Below, piece after piece: positions 54,960 through 64,000 of a stretch of 64,000 nt of DNA. The stretch comes from Microthyrium microscopicum (Eukaryota > Ascomycota > Dothideomycetes > Microthyriales > Microthyriaceae), in contig MU004246.1 in the NCBI GenBank assembly GCA_010405405.1, positions 248,001-312,000 on the forward strand, in the 5' to 3' direction. The notes under the pieces are model-generated. The model searched no databases and was not told the DNA's origin. It worked only from the letters and a program-made list of their open reading frames with translations. The translations under genes were made by a program, and so were the position numbers. The stretch's first letter is position 1. Every line of letters starts with the position of its first letter.

Positions 54960-57900
54960 CTATTCTGCATCAATTGGTATCACTTCGATCAGTTGCACCG
55001 AAGCATCGGTCTGATCCACATCTGCTTCCTCTAACCCCCTTTGTTCAGCTTCAATATGTATAGTTTCCTGTCGCTCCAATGGAGCTGCGATATGTGCCGC
55101 TTCCTGTTGTTCCATTGAAGCCTCGATATGTGTCGCCTCCTGCTGTTCCGCTGCAGCCTCGATATTTATCGCTTCCTGCGGTAATATGGGAGGTTCTGGT
55201 GGCTCAGCCTCCCGCCGTTCCACTGGAGGTTCACTCTGCTCCGCTTCCTGCGGTTCCATTTGGGGGCCATTTTGTTCCGGTGCTTTGTGCTCCGCTGGAG
55301 GTTCATCCTGCTCCGCTTCCTTTCGCGCTGGAAGCTCAGTCAGCTCAGCTTGTTCCACCAGAATTTCAATCGGCTGTGCCTTCTTTTCTTTTACCACAAC
55401 TACGCTCTCATCCGCTTCCTTGTGGTCCAATGGAACACCAGTTTGCTCGGCTTCCTTTTGCGCTACTGGAGCTTCTTTCTGATCCGCTTCTAACAGTACT
55501 GGAGCATCTTGCCGCTGCGCTTCATTTTGTAGTGGAACGCCATTTTGTTCCACTGTCTTTTGCTCCGCTTCTTTTGCATCTAATTCCTCCTTTTTCTTCT
55601 CCTTCCGCCCAATCTCTTGTTCCTTGTAAAGTTCCTGCAGCTTCTCTCTCATCTTTTTCCGCCGGTCAGCACAATCAACCTCCCAAGGCGTAAAGCTGTT
55701 TGTCATTAACTTCTGGCCAAACTCCGTCGGATTTTCTCGTAGCTTCTTGTAGTAATCGCACACAAAAATTCCACAGTCCCAAAGATTGTCCTGCGTCGGA
55801 ATATTTTTGAGGTTGACACCTTGCAAGATTTTGCGGTCAAGGTCCTTGCCCAGCTTGTCCTTCGCCTCGGCGATGAGGTACTCCTTGAGATTCTTGGTTA
55901 CATCTTGGTGCAGGTGACCAAGCGGATCCAACGTGTAGATAGTTACTTTCGGTGGGGGTTCTTGGCTATCTGGAATTGTGTAGTCGCTGAAGAGATTTGG
56001 TGGAAACTTGGCAATGGCCATGAACCAATGCATATGTTGGCAGACCGGAAAAACCACGAGATCTTGTTCGAAAATGTTGACGTCTTTAGTCCAACGAGCA
56101 ACGGCCTGGTGTTGAATCTTGGTACCGGTGCCGTCGCCAGTCAAAGCAACATAGAAGTGTGAATTGTGGGCAAAGACTTTAGCGCCTGATTCTTCGAGCG
56201 GGTGGATCTCCTCCTGATATCGCATATTAAACTGTATCAAGTTGTCGTTGAGAAATTCGCCATCGTCAAGCCGCTCGAGATCCTCAAAGTTGACATGAGC
56301 TCTCCGCTTGCCCTCCTTTGGGTACGTTAGTCCTCGTTTGTCCCAGGGTTTCCCAAGGCCAGTGACAACGGAAAAGCGATGGATGGGAGGCGCAGGCGGA
56401 GTAGGAGATTTTGGCTTTGCTCGTGTGTTTCTCTTAGGATTCTGGCGAGTGCCAATAAATGTCTCGACTACATTCTGCCCGGACTGCGAACTTAAAGTGT
56501 TTTGGGGCCGTTGTACTCCAGATTTCGGAGCATATCTGCTGGCTCTAGTACTCAGCGTCTTAATGCCGGTATCCAAAGCATTCTGAGAGGCAAGGATTTC
56601 ATTGTTTGCTGCCCGCAAAGCGGCGGTTCGTTTCATTTTAGCACCTGGAGGTGGCAGTACGGATGCACCGGTTTGATCGTTAGAAAGAAGATTAACGGAA
56701 TCTGTATTTGTATTGCTGAGGTCAATTCGCCTCAGCAAATTCGCTGTTTGAGATGGTGGCGATTCTGACGTGGCTTTCTGCGTATCGTCGGTGATAAAGG
56801 CCTGCCATGTCTGATGAGGGAGATCTTTGATCACCTTTCGGTTTTCTTCGATCGTGTTGCGCAAGAGACCATCCATCAAAGGGCATGAGTTCAAGACTCC
56901 GGAAATCCTCGCTAACGCGCCATTTGTGATATCGGAGAGTTGCATTCTCGTTGCTTTGTCTGGGCCTTCGGCAGGTGCGACGCTCGAGATTATCTTTTGA
57001 TGTAGCTGGTAGTAGCTGTCAGTGATATTCTGGGCCCACTTTCGAATGGTGTCATCGTTTGGGGATTGTGGAGAGTGATGATGATATGCGACACCCTCGA
57101 GCATTTTCTGGAGCTGCCCAATGTTGTGTCGTATTGCACCATCCATTGTGGGGTTGTGCTCAAGCAAGGGGCGGAGTTCATCAAGAGCCCCCTTGGCCGC
57201 GTTTTCGAGTTCAGTTTGAGCAACTGGGTCGAGAAACATGTTTGATGGGAGGTTGCCACCCAAAGTATCACGTACGTGAGAGTATTCGTTCCGGATCCCA
57301 TTGACCACAGCCCGTATCCCTGAATCATCCAAACGGGCCACTGGGAGACTGTATAAGTCGCTTGAAGGCTGTTCTGTATTCTTGGCCAGACCGCTGGTTC
57401 CTGGATCTGGAGCAGGGATGGGTTGGCTTTGCCAAAATCGACTAACATCCAATGAATGTTGCCCCGACAAGGTAGATTTAGGGATCGCTCGACTGCTCCC
57501 AGCATGATCATCACTATTGGCGAATATTTGCCGGAGCTTATTGATCTTGTTTTCGAGCCAAATAACGCTCTGCGGGCGCCAATTGAGCGTTCTGAAGTGT
57601 GGCTGAACATATTCGACAAACCGAGAAGCATCCTCAACCGTCTGGAATGTGATCCCGATAGCAGAAATGCGCTGAGTGAGCACATGCATTGGGCCAGAAC
57701 AGTAGATGTATTTCGTTCCTTGGTAATAGTTGACGGTGGATATCAGATGAAATGGGACTTCGTGGTCTATAGTTTCCTCCTTGACAAGTAGGCATTTGTT
57801 GCCTATCGCTGTTTTTCTGACGTGGCAAGTTAGTATCTCATCGGACAAGCGTACTTGACATCCCGGAACATCGAGCATCAGCTCTTCGGCAATGATAGGA

Positions 57901-59144
57901 GCTCCATTGCTCTTCACAGGACGCACGACACTCTGACGCATTTTCGGAGCTGGGCCAGATTTGCCATTCTTTTGCTGTCGTTGTTGCTGTTGTTGTCGGA
58001 CGGGTGTTTGTGCCGAACCCGAAGTGCTGCCAGTCGTATTGCTACCCATTCCATGCATAAGCTTGTGGAGTTTGTCCGCAAGCGGAGGCGAGCTAGCAAG
58101 TTGAGTACGTGGCGGGGCCATCTCGTCAAACCGCTTTGCGCGTTTTTTCTGCGCCGAGTCGATTTTTCCAAGCTCATCCGAAAGGTCGTCTTCAAGATCG
58201 ATGTAGTCGGCTATCTGTCCCATCTTGCGTTTCGAAGATCTAGTAGGGCCGCTGTTTTCGGGAGGATCTGGCGGAAAAGCGCCTGGCATCTCCTTCTTCT
58301 TGGGAATTCGTTTTCCAGCGACAGTGTGTCTAGGATCTCTGGAGGGAGCAGGACTTGAAACAGGTCGTTCCAGCGTGATCTCAAAACCCAGATCGTCGTT
58401 CACTGGAGCTCGTGCTTCTTGAAGAGCGGCACCCTGTTCATTGATCAGCTGTACGCTGGGATCCATACGACGTCTCTTGCTATTTGCCTCGGCCAATTGG
58501 ACGTCCAGTGGCATCTCGGCTTTGCGCTTCGACGGCCCGGGGGATAGTTGAGATGGGTACGAGCCCATATTTCGATGTTTTGGGTTCATAAGAGCCTCCA
58601 GACCAACAGACTCACTGATACCGCTGATATCAATTACAGGTAGGTTGAGGAAACCAGCAAGTGACGGTAGACAATTAGGCTTATGCTGAGGAGAGTTCAG
58701 CGGTTGACCATGCTTCTTTATCACACTAGCCAGAGCAGTCGACTTGTGTGGATCGTGAGTGCTGGATCGAGTGTTTATCTCAGCCTGAAGTGTCTGCACT
58801 GAGCTGGCCTGAGATGCCGACTCTCGTCGCTTTAATGCTCTCTTTTGTTCGTTGTTCACACCTCGCTCACGAGACTGGCGGCTGTTGGATGTTTGGTACT
58901 GTCGGACATGCGTTATTTGCGTATCATCACTTTCCGGGTCATCGAGGAGGCTGACAGTTTTGGTCTTGCGAGGTGGTGGGTCGTAATCGTACTTTTTTCG
59001 TTTCACTGGATCCTGGACCGCGTCTCGGCCACGAAGTTCGCGAGTGAGAAAAGGGCCCAAGGGCTTTTTAGTTGCTGTTAAGTTGCCTAGTCGATTCGTG
59101 GGCTTGAAACCATATCCGCTTCCTGGATTTTTCTTTCCCGGCAT
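54960..59144 (-). CDS. ULP2: Ulp2-type SUMO protease, 1394 residues, one exon
   Basis: A single uninterrupted frame from ATG 59144. The N-terminal ~930 residues are long and mostly disordered. They contain a PH-like/SUMO-chain-binding region suggested by LMLDVPGCQVRLSDEILTCH (residues ~420-530). The C48 peptidase domain spans about 950-1160. Catalytic residues are H1039 (MHWFMAIAK), D1073 (LDPLG) and C1124 (WDCGIFVC), with the oxyanion Q1118 (PTQDNLWDC). Residues HVNFEDLERLDDGEFLNDNL open the domain. A ~17-residue insert (NLFSDYTIPDSQEPPPK) between the H and D favours Ulp2/SENP6-7 over Ulp1. Ulp2 trims SUMO chains in the nucleus. The last ~230 residues are an acidic repetitive tail (units such as EQQEATHIEA) not needed for the fold. 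The end is at 54960. Confidence 0.9.
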   Translation of the reverse strand: MPGKKNPGSGYGFKPTNRLGNLTATKKPLGPFLTRELRGRDAVQDPVKRKKYDYDPPPRKTKTVSLLDDPESDDTQITHVRQYQTSNSRQSRERGVNNEQKRALKRRESASQASSVQTLQAEINTRSSTHDPHKSTALASVIKKHGQPLNSPQHKPNCLPSLAGFLNLPVIDISGISESVGLEALMNPKHRNMGSYPSQLSPGPSKRKAEMPLDVQLAEANSKRRRMDPSVQLINEQGAALQEARAPVNDDLGFEITLERPVSSPAPSRDPRHTVAGKRIPKKKEMPGAFPPDPPENSGPTRSSKRKMGQIADYIDLEDDLSDELGKIDSAQKKRAKRFDEMAPPRTQLASSPPLADKLHKLMHGMGSNTTGSTSGSAQTPVRQQQQQRQQKNGKSGPAPKMRQSVVRPVKSNGAPIIAEELMLDVPGCQVRLSDEILTCHVRKTAIGNKCLLVKEETIDHEVPFHLISTVNYYQGTKYIYCSGPMHVLTQRISAIGITFQTVEDASRFVEYVQPHFRTLNWRPQSVIWLENKINKLRQIFANSDDHAGSSRAIPKSTLSGQHSLDVSRFWQSQPIPAPDPGTSGLAKNTEQPSSDLYSLPVARLDDSGIRAVVNGIRNEYSHVRDTLGGNLPSNMFLDPVAQTELENAAKGALDELRPLLEHNPTMDGAIRHNIGQLQKMLEGVAYHHHSPQSPNDDTIRKWAQNITDSYYQLHQKIISSVAPAEGPDKATRMQLSDITNGALARISGVLNSCPLMDGLLRNTIEENRKVIKDLPHQTWQAFITDDTQKATSESPPSQTANLLRRIDLSNTNTDSVNLLSNDQTGASVLPPPGAKMKRTAALRAANNEILASQNALDTGIKTLSTRASRYAPKSGVQRPQNTLSSQSGQNVVETFIGTRQNPKRNTRAKPKSPTPPAPPIHRFSVVTGLGKPWDKRGLTYPKEGKRRAHVNFEDLERLDDGEFLNDNLIQFNMRYQEEIHPLEESGAKVFAHNSHFYVALTGDGTGTKIQHQAVARWTKDVNIFEQDLVVFPVCQHMHWFMAIAKFPPNLFSDYTIPDSQEPPPKVTIYTLDPLGHLHQDVTKNLKEYLIAEAKDKLGKDLDRKILQGVNLKNIPTQDNLWDCGIFVCDYYKKLRENPTEFGQKLMTNSFTPWEVDCADRRKKMREKLQELYKEQEIGRKEKKKEELDAKEAEQKTVEQNGVPLQNEAQRQDAPVLLEADQKEAPVAQKEAEQTGVPLDHKEADESVVVVKEKKAQPIEILVEQAELTELPARKEAEQDEPPAEHKAPEQNGPQMEPQEAEQSEPPVERREAEPPEPPILPQEAINIEAAAEQQEATHIEASMEQQEAAHIAAPLERQETIHIEAEQRGLEEADVDQTDASVQLIEVIPIDAE

Positions 59145-60339
59145 TGTCCTGCTCGAATGCAGCTTGGAAAACGAATATGAAGATGGTGAAGATGTCGCAA
59201 AGTATAAAGTTTCTGTCTGTTGGAATATAAGCTGACCATATCTCCAAGTAGCGCGTCTCGTATAAGCTCACCGTGTCAACAGAATGGCGAATGGCGAGTT
59301 ATCCTGTGAGATTCCGAAGCTTTGACGATGTGAAGTTGTGAGGGATCAATGTGGCAGTCTAGACAGCGTAAAAGATCCTGAGCGATGGCGAAGGTAGAAA
59401 GGATGGTCGGGAGAGGGGCTGTCATTGCGGAGTAGCGATTTTCGGGTTCGAGGGCGTGAGATAGGAGGTGAAATGCAGGCGCGAGTGCCGCGGAGGTAGG
59501 AGCGGGTGGTGAAGTTGTGGATTTGAGGCAAGTGAAGTTGGGTCACAACCCTTTGGGGCGGCAGGTGCAGTGGGTTGGTGCAGGTTGCGCCTTCCAGCAA
59601 CAATTTGTAGGCCACAACTTCAGTTTGTCTCTAAATGTCTCAGATACTACAAGTCTGTTTATTATTTTACTATCTTATATATATATGACTGAAACTGTTA
59701 GTCTACAATTTACGGCGTTTAAAAGTAGCCTACATTTCTACGCGCATGGCAAATTGTAGACGTAGCCATCTTGGGCTCTCCCAGAAATTGTACAGCTTTA
59801 CATCCTGTATACAAGCCATCAAACAATATAGCCATTGCCTAAAGGGCCTCATAGGAACTGCAACCCCGAATTTCCACGCAACTTGATATCTTAGCCAAGC
59901 AAACAAAGTCCTGAAATGCGCTTCACAGCGTATCTTATTTATCAACGCTACAGACCAAAACGCACCGTACCCCATGCAAATCATAGTAGTAATAGTAATA
60001 CAGCAATCATCCTGCCCATCCTATATCAAACAGTTCTTCCAATCCCATCGCTTCATCAAAAGACGAAAACCCTCCAGAAAACACAGCTTCTCATCAGCAA
60101 TGCTGCCAATACTCCAATCCCTCCTCCTCAGACCCTTCCATCTCAGAGCCCACCACCCCAGATCCCGCCATCTCAGATCCGACGGGCTGAAATCTGTCAT
60201 AACGGTCTCCGGTATGTGGGGATGGATTGTAGTTGCGAACCCACGGACGTCCGTACTACAGACCGGTGTTTTGATACGATCCATCATACTGAGTGGATGG
60301 TCCATGGATTGGAGGTGTGGGAGGATACGGGCCATCATA
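59145..60339. other. 1.2-kb intergenic region
   Basis: Ulp2-like promoter and 3' flank of the eIF4E gene. Frames at 59346-59615 and 59916-60362 have no domain. An AT-rich stretch lies at 59640-59720. Confidence 0.4.
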
Positions 60340-61522
60340 CTATGATGCCGGTGGGCCGTTGAGTTTCTCCTTGATGCTGGGGATGTTTGGGTTGTCGTCT
60401 TGCGATAGGGTGGTGCGGCGTTTCTCGTGTTGGCCTTTTTCGTGGCGGGCTTGATCGAGAGCGGATCGTTGGGCGATGCTGTCGTCGTGGGACTTCCATA
60501 CTATGTTGGTGTCGCCAGGCAGGTTTAGCACGCGCTTGACTGTCTCTCTGTGAATTTGGTTAGCAGATGATGGGTATAATCTGAGTGAATGGGTCATACC
60601 TGATCTTGATGTTACGACCGCCGTCATTCTTGGTCCAGATCGAAAAGACATCTTCGCCGCTTCGCACGCTCAAAACCGCACCACTGACTTCATCCGAAGC
60701 CTCGGCGAATTGGTCGCCGACAAGCGCCATGAGAAGATCTTCCCAGTAGCGGTCTGAGACGCCCTTCTTCAAGCGAATAATCCATTTCCCGCCGCGCTTG
60801 TTCTCTTCGTCTTCCCAGACTGGGCGTATTCCGTCTTTGAAGAAGTGGTAGTCGGATACAGTAGGGAGCTCTGATGGGCGCTTGAGATGGCTATACACGC
60901 GCCAGAATTGTTGCGCGGTCGAGAACTTGCACATGGCTTTGGTGGATTTCTCGTAGTCCGAGTTCTTGGATGTTGGTGGTCGGTACCAGATGACCCAGCT
61001 GTACTTTAGTGGCCAGGGTGTTCCACGGTCGGTGGAGTCTCTGGAATCATCGGGTGAGGTTGTTGCAGGAGTTTTGATAGATGTGGAGTGATTTCGTGCG
61101 GGTCCGGTTTTCTCTTTCTTTTCTGCGGATGGAGCTGAAGAGTTGGTCATGCCTACAGCTTTGCTGAAATCAAAGGCTGTTCCGGGAGTCTTTGGAGTTT
61201 TGGTAGCAGAGCCAAAGGAAGAAAAAGCGCCTGATCCAAGACCAAAAGCAGCCGAAGCTCCACCCGTGGGCGAGGATATGGAGTTTGTTGTCAATGGGGA
61301 CATGTTCTTGAAAGGATCGGATCGTCCGCCATGCGAGCTTCCTCCGCCAAAACGCTTGCTTTGAAAGAGACGAGCCGTGGATTCGGTGTCATTATTATCG
61401 TTGTGAGTCGCGAGGGAGAGTTTTGAAGAACTGTTTCAAAGATCTTGCGTTAGTTTGTAAAAGGCTAAAGAGATAATAGATCATACCCAGAGCGACGAGT
61501 CCAGAGGTTGTCGCGATCCATA
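60340..61522 (-). CDS. Class II eIF4E (4EHP-like) cap-binding protein, three exons
   Basis: Exons ~61487-61522, 60600-61430 and 60340-60547. The last two join in phase. A ~100-residue Ser/Gly/Lys tail precedes the core, which begins TPWPLKYSWVIWYRPP. Cap-binding residues: the position of human W56 is Tyr (in SDYEKSTKAMC), while W102 is kept (RPVWEDEENKRGGKW) and the W43 position is Trp (YSWVIWY). The segment VSDRYWEDLLMALVGDQFAE and the ending RETVKRVLNLPGDTNIVWKS match human 4EHP rather than eIF4E1. Class II members bind the cap weakly and usually repress chosen mRNAs. Exon 1 starts MDRDNLW, but its join to exon 2 (SSKLSLATHNDNND) is out of phase at GTATGA; see findings. A weak GTCGCT donor nearby would fit. 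Confidence 0.85.
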
Positions 61523-62491
61523 GCGATGGACTAGTCAATAGAATGAGATATCAAGTAATGTACAACAGCTAGCGAAAGGGCTGAAGCTCTGGGCAGAGCT
61601 AGACCCAGGGTGTGAGAAGATTGGAGCGCAGAGATGGGTATAAAATAGCCGATTAGAGTTGAAGCAAGCAGGTGTTCCGAAGGAGTTTTGGGGATGAATT
61701 TTGCGAGGGTGCGGAGATGGCGCAGTGTCAGTTGATGGAGAGGAGAAGAGTCGAATGTTTGAGCAATGAGCAGCGGTATTGAGACGGTTCGGGCCAGTGG
61801 GCGTAATTATGAAGCAGTAGAGAGTATCAATTGTTGAATAGAGACGGGGGCGGGATGGAGATGATTCTGGGGACAATTGGAGAGTTGCAACTTGCAACAG
61901 TAGAGATTCAGAGACAGCAATGATCATGAATTGCCGCTCCACTCTTTCCTTTGGCCAAACTACCAAACTGGACAAGGGTTCCAAGCTAGGCCTGTTTGGG
62001 ATTTCTGCGGCTTGGCGCGAACCACAACTACATCCCAAACTTTTGCTGCACTTCTTTCTCTTTTTCAACCACGGCCGTCACAACTCGTCCTTTGTAGCTT
62101 ATTTGCTTATACAATGCCGGCGATGGTCTCTCGAGACCTCTCATCGGCCCAGAATACGCTCATCCCGCTTTAAAACCGTCAATCCGAGCGCCCCTCGTGC
62201 GGCGTCCATGACACTTTGGCGACCTAAAAGTCTGGGACATTCATCTTCATAAAATCTGCTCTTTTGTAGTAGTAATTCAATTGTAAGTTCTCTCTACTGT
62301 TCAAACCATTCCGCCTTGATGAGTCAACAGAAGCTCTGGTAATCCTACTCAACCTCGTTCTACACGATGCTGCGGCCTCACGACGGTTGAGATTGACGAG
62401 CAAAAGGCAAAGTCTGAGCTTCAAAACTCACATACTTGTTTATCCCCGAAGCATGTCATAATATCTTGCTAACGGATTACAGAATATTCTC
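61523..62491. other. 0.97-kb intergenic region
   Basis: Upstream of the eIF4E gene and 3' flank of the next minus-strand gene. The frame 61535-62068 (minus) has no domain and overlaps the likely promoter. Nothing else is seen. Confidence 0.4.
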
Positions 62492-63331
62492 TTATTCCCT
62501 GACTTCTATTTTGGTGTTGAAGCGTACTCTGCTTTCACCCACAACCAAAGCCCAGAAATCGTACCATGCTTCCCATGTCTCTTCATCAGGCGCATTCAGC
62601 AAGCCAGTGTAGCCACCTCCAACCCCATAAACCTCCAGGTACCTTGGAGGAACCATCTCGGTCATATCATGCAGCAAACTCGACGCATCCATGTTGACCT
62701 GTCTCACCGCTCTGGTAATTTCCTTCCACTCCTTTCGTATTTCCTTATCCTCCCTCTTAGGACGTTTCCCTTGTCGTCTCCAGCTTCCCCGCTTGCGTAA
62801 AGTTTCCTGGAGTTTTTCCGACCTTCTTTGCAACTCATCAAAGCGTTCCATCACTCGCTCTACCAGCTCAGGTAATTCGTACGCCGCTTTCGATCCTTGT
62901 GTTTGCAAGCGTTCATTTCTGGCTGTGTCTTTGGTCACTGGGTTGTTTGCTAGGTAATCTAGTAGGTCCAGCATGTCAGCTATATCAATGAATAGATGTT
63001 CTATCTGTCCCCAGGTGAGACGATCGAGCCGACTCCCTATTGTAAAGCCCATCTTCATCCAAGCGTATGCTCGATCGACGCTTTGTTGCGCCATTGGGCA
63101 CCTGTCACTTGGTTCCTCGCCGTTTTCGGAGTCCACTTTGTTGTCATGGCTTTCTGTTGCTTGGCTGTCCAGCTCTTTTATCTCCGGCTTACGAGATTGG
63201 TCTGCTACCCTTGCCTGGCTTTGGGCGTCTTCCTTGGTCTGACTCGAAATCCTGGACTTTTGCTTCGAAATTGGGTTGATAGCACGGTCAGCCTCTACCA
63301 CTGGATTGCAATGTTGTTTGTTGTTGGCCAT
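62492..63331 (-). CDS. Helical protein of unknown family, tandem paralogue of the gene at 63710
   Basis: Single exon of 279 residues. The ATG at 63331 (MANNKQHCNPVVEADRA) is used; the frame continues two codons upstream only through TTG. Residues 1-85 are polar and disordered. Residues ~90-240 are helical: AYAWMKMGFTIGSRLDRLTW, LFIDIADMLDLLDYLANNPV, ELPELVERVMERFDELQRRS. A very basic block (RRQGKRPKREDKEIRKEW) precedes the shared motif AVRQVNMDASSLLHDMTEMV. The same V-N-(M/V)-D-A-S-x-L-L motif occurs in the partial gene at 63710-64000, so these are tandem duplicates. No signal peptide, membrane helix or catalytic motif is visible. Function unknown. Confidence 0.7.
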   Translation of the reverse strand: MANNKQHCNPVVEADRAINPISKQKSRISSQTKEDAQSQARVADQSRKPEIKELDSQATESHDNKVDSENGEEPSDRCPMAQQSVDRAYAWMKMGFTIGSRLDRLTWGQIEHLFIDIADMLDLLDYLANNPVTKDTARNERLQTQGSKAAYELPELVERVMERFDELQRRSEKLQETLRKRGSWRRQGKRPKREDKEIRKEWKEITRAVRQVNMDASSLLHDMTEMVPPRYLEVYGVGGGYTGLLNAPDEETWEAWYDFWALVVGESRVRFNTKIEVRE

Positions 63332-63709
63332 ATCCAATTGAGTGTTTCTGGATGATGCATTACTCTGGAACTCACAATTTATATAGAGTGGCTAATTGTG
63401 TTAGCTAAACAGCCAGTAACTGCCAGCTGGAACAATGACAACTTCCCAGTCATCATTCACGAACACTTCAGCATCAGGACGGTCAGATCACCGACTTGTC
63501 TGGTGAAGCTACAAGGGCAGTGGACTGCTCAGCTGCTCCGAACAGCTCGCTACTGACCAAACTGTAATGGTGACTTTTAGTACGCAGTTTCCTTGGGCCT
63601 CTTGTATTCACTGTTGACGTATCGCTTCATTCCGAAGTTCCCTTTCATGCCAAGCGAGTCTCGATACCATGATTCTCCAATTTACTATATGCTAGCTACC
63701 CTCCAGCAG
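63332..63709. other. 378-bp spacer between tandem paralogues
   Basis: Promoter of the 62492-63331 gene and 3' flank of its partial neighbour. A short inverted motif pair around 63400-63450 is weak. Nothing else is seen. Confidence 0.4.
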
Positions 63710-64000
63710 CTATGCCATGCCCAGAAAGCGTTTAATGCTCTCTTTACCTTCCACAATCCCTTGTAAGATTGGATCTAGGAACCCAGCCAAACCACCATCG
63801 TTCTCAGCACTCTCCACAAACTCCGTAGGAAGCAAATCCACGACATTCCGCAACAATCTCGAAGCATCCACATTAACACTCCTCACCGCCTTCGTCAACA
63901 ACACCTGCTCGTCACGAGTAAGCTCCTCCCCAGCGCTCTTTCGCAAATCGTCCTCGGTTGTTCGAGACAGGCTCAGCAACCTATCAAAGCTCCTATTCAC
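63710..64000 (-). CDS. Partial paralogue of the 62492-63331 protein (C-terminal part)
   Basis: The frame is open from the window edge to the stop at 63710, 96 residues; the first codon here is GTG and not a real start. It contains SFDRLLSLSRTTEDDLRKSA and AVRSVNVDASRLLRNVVDLL, then PTEFVESAENDGGLAGFLDP, and ends KESIKRFLGMA. Positions V-N-V-D-A-S-x-L-L and the following LP and G-(Y/L)-x-G-(L/F)-L match the neighbour (AVRQVNMDASSLLHDMTEMV, YTGLLNAP). Most of the gene lies beyond the window. Unknown family. Confidence 0.7.
   Translation of the reverse strand: MNRSFDRLLSLSRTTEDDLRKSAGEELTRDEQVLLTKAVRSVNVDASRLLRNVVDLLPTEFVESAENDGGLAGFLDPILQGIVEGKESIKRFLGMA

Noticed and set aside
61535-62068. Minus frame of 177 codons upstream of the eIF4E gene
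   Set aside because: Ser/Pro-rich without domain; lies where the promoter of the eIF4E gene should be.

Overview
The window looks like nuclear DNA of a filamentous ascomycete (Pezizomycotina). Genes are densely packed on both strands and interrupted by many short GT-AG introns, mostly 45-80 nt with CTAAC/CTAAT-type branch sites. Several conserved fungal families are present: a fungal-style ZIP transporter, a HAL-type kinase, a Cti6-like PHD protein, a Ulp2-type SUMO protease, PQ-loop and EthD-like proteins. A class within the ascomycetes cannot be proved from the sequence; Leotiomycetes is only a guess. I saw no rRNA, convincing tRNA, CRISPR array or viral fossil.

Region 1 (1-20 kb) is rich in membrane transport. 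It holds the 5' end of an NRAMP metal transporter (1-288, minus) and a CDF metal exporter with manganese-type motifs (1833-4242, plus). These two point away from each other. A ZIP-family transporter (13332-14973) and an MFS monocarboxylate-type transporter (16105-17614) follow. Between and after them lie a TPR-like protein, a GNAT acetyltransferase, a small secreted six-cysteine protein split over three exons (7921-8301), a lysine/cysteine-rich protein of unknown role (8728-9487, minus), a Gln/His-rich protein and a cytochrome P450 (18056-19850). A 562-bp inverted-repeat element sits inside one intron of the CDF gene.

Region 2 (19.9-45 kb) opens with 5.3 kb without a convincing gene, containing a 236-bp TA-flanked element. 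Then come a HAL-type kinase, an EthD-like protein, a four-helix membrane protein with a long Ser/Pro tail, a Pro-rich PPxY protein, an unrecognised conserved protein with one CxxC motif, and a Cti6-like PHD protein. Three intergenic sites (30.8, 41.0-41.8 and 44.3 kb) share a short repeat family built on TCCCATCG/GGGAGCC motifs. Two copies have clear or partial matching inverted ends.

Region 3 (45.5-52.2 kb) is the most unusual part: a cluster of four or five single-helix membrane proteins with helical or coiled-coil domains. I cannot tie them to any known family. Two of them are convergent, share a motif just before the membrane helix, and end in a similar small last exon. A truncated relative of a third lies between them. 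The region also carries a 7-bp satellite of about 27 copies.

Region 4 (52.8-64 kb) holds a doubtful broken gene, an Any1/SLC66A2-type PQ-loop protein, a 1394-residue Ulp2-type SUMO protease with a repetitive acidic tail, a class II eIF4E (4EHP-like), and two tandem helical paralogues of unknown family, the second running off the window.

In two conserved genes (Cti6-like and eIF4E2-like) the clear reading frame on either side of the first intron does not join at the obvious splice sites. These junctions should be checked with RNA data.
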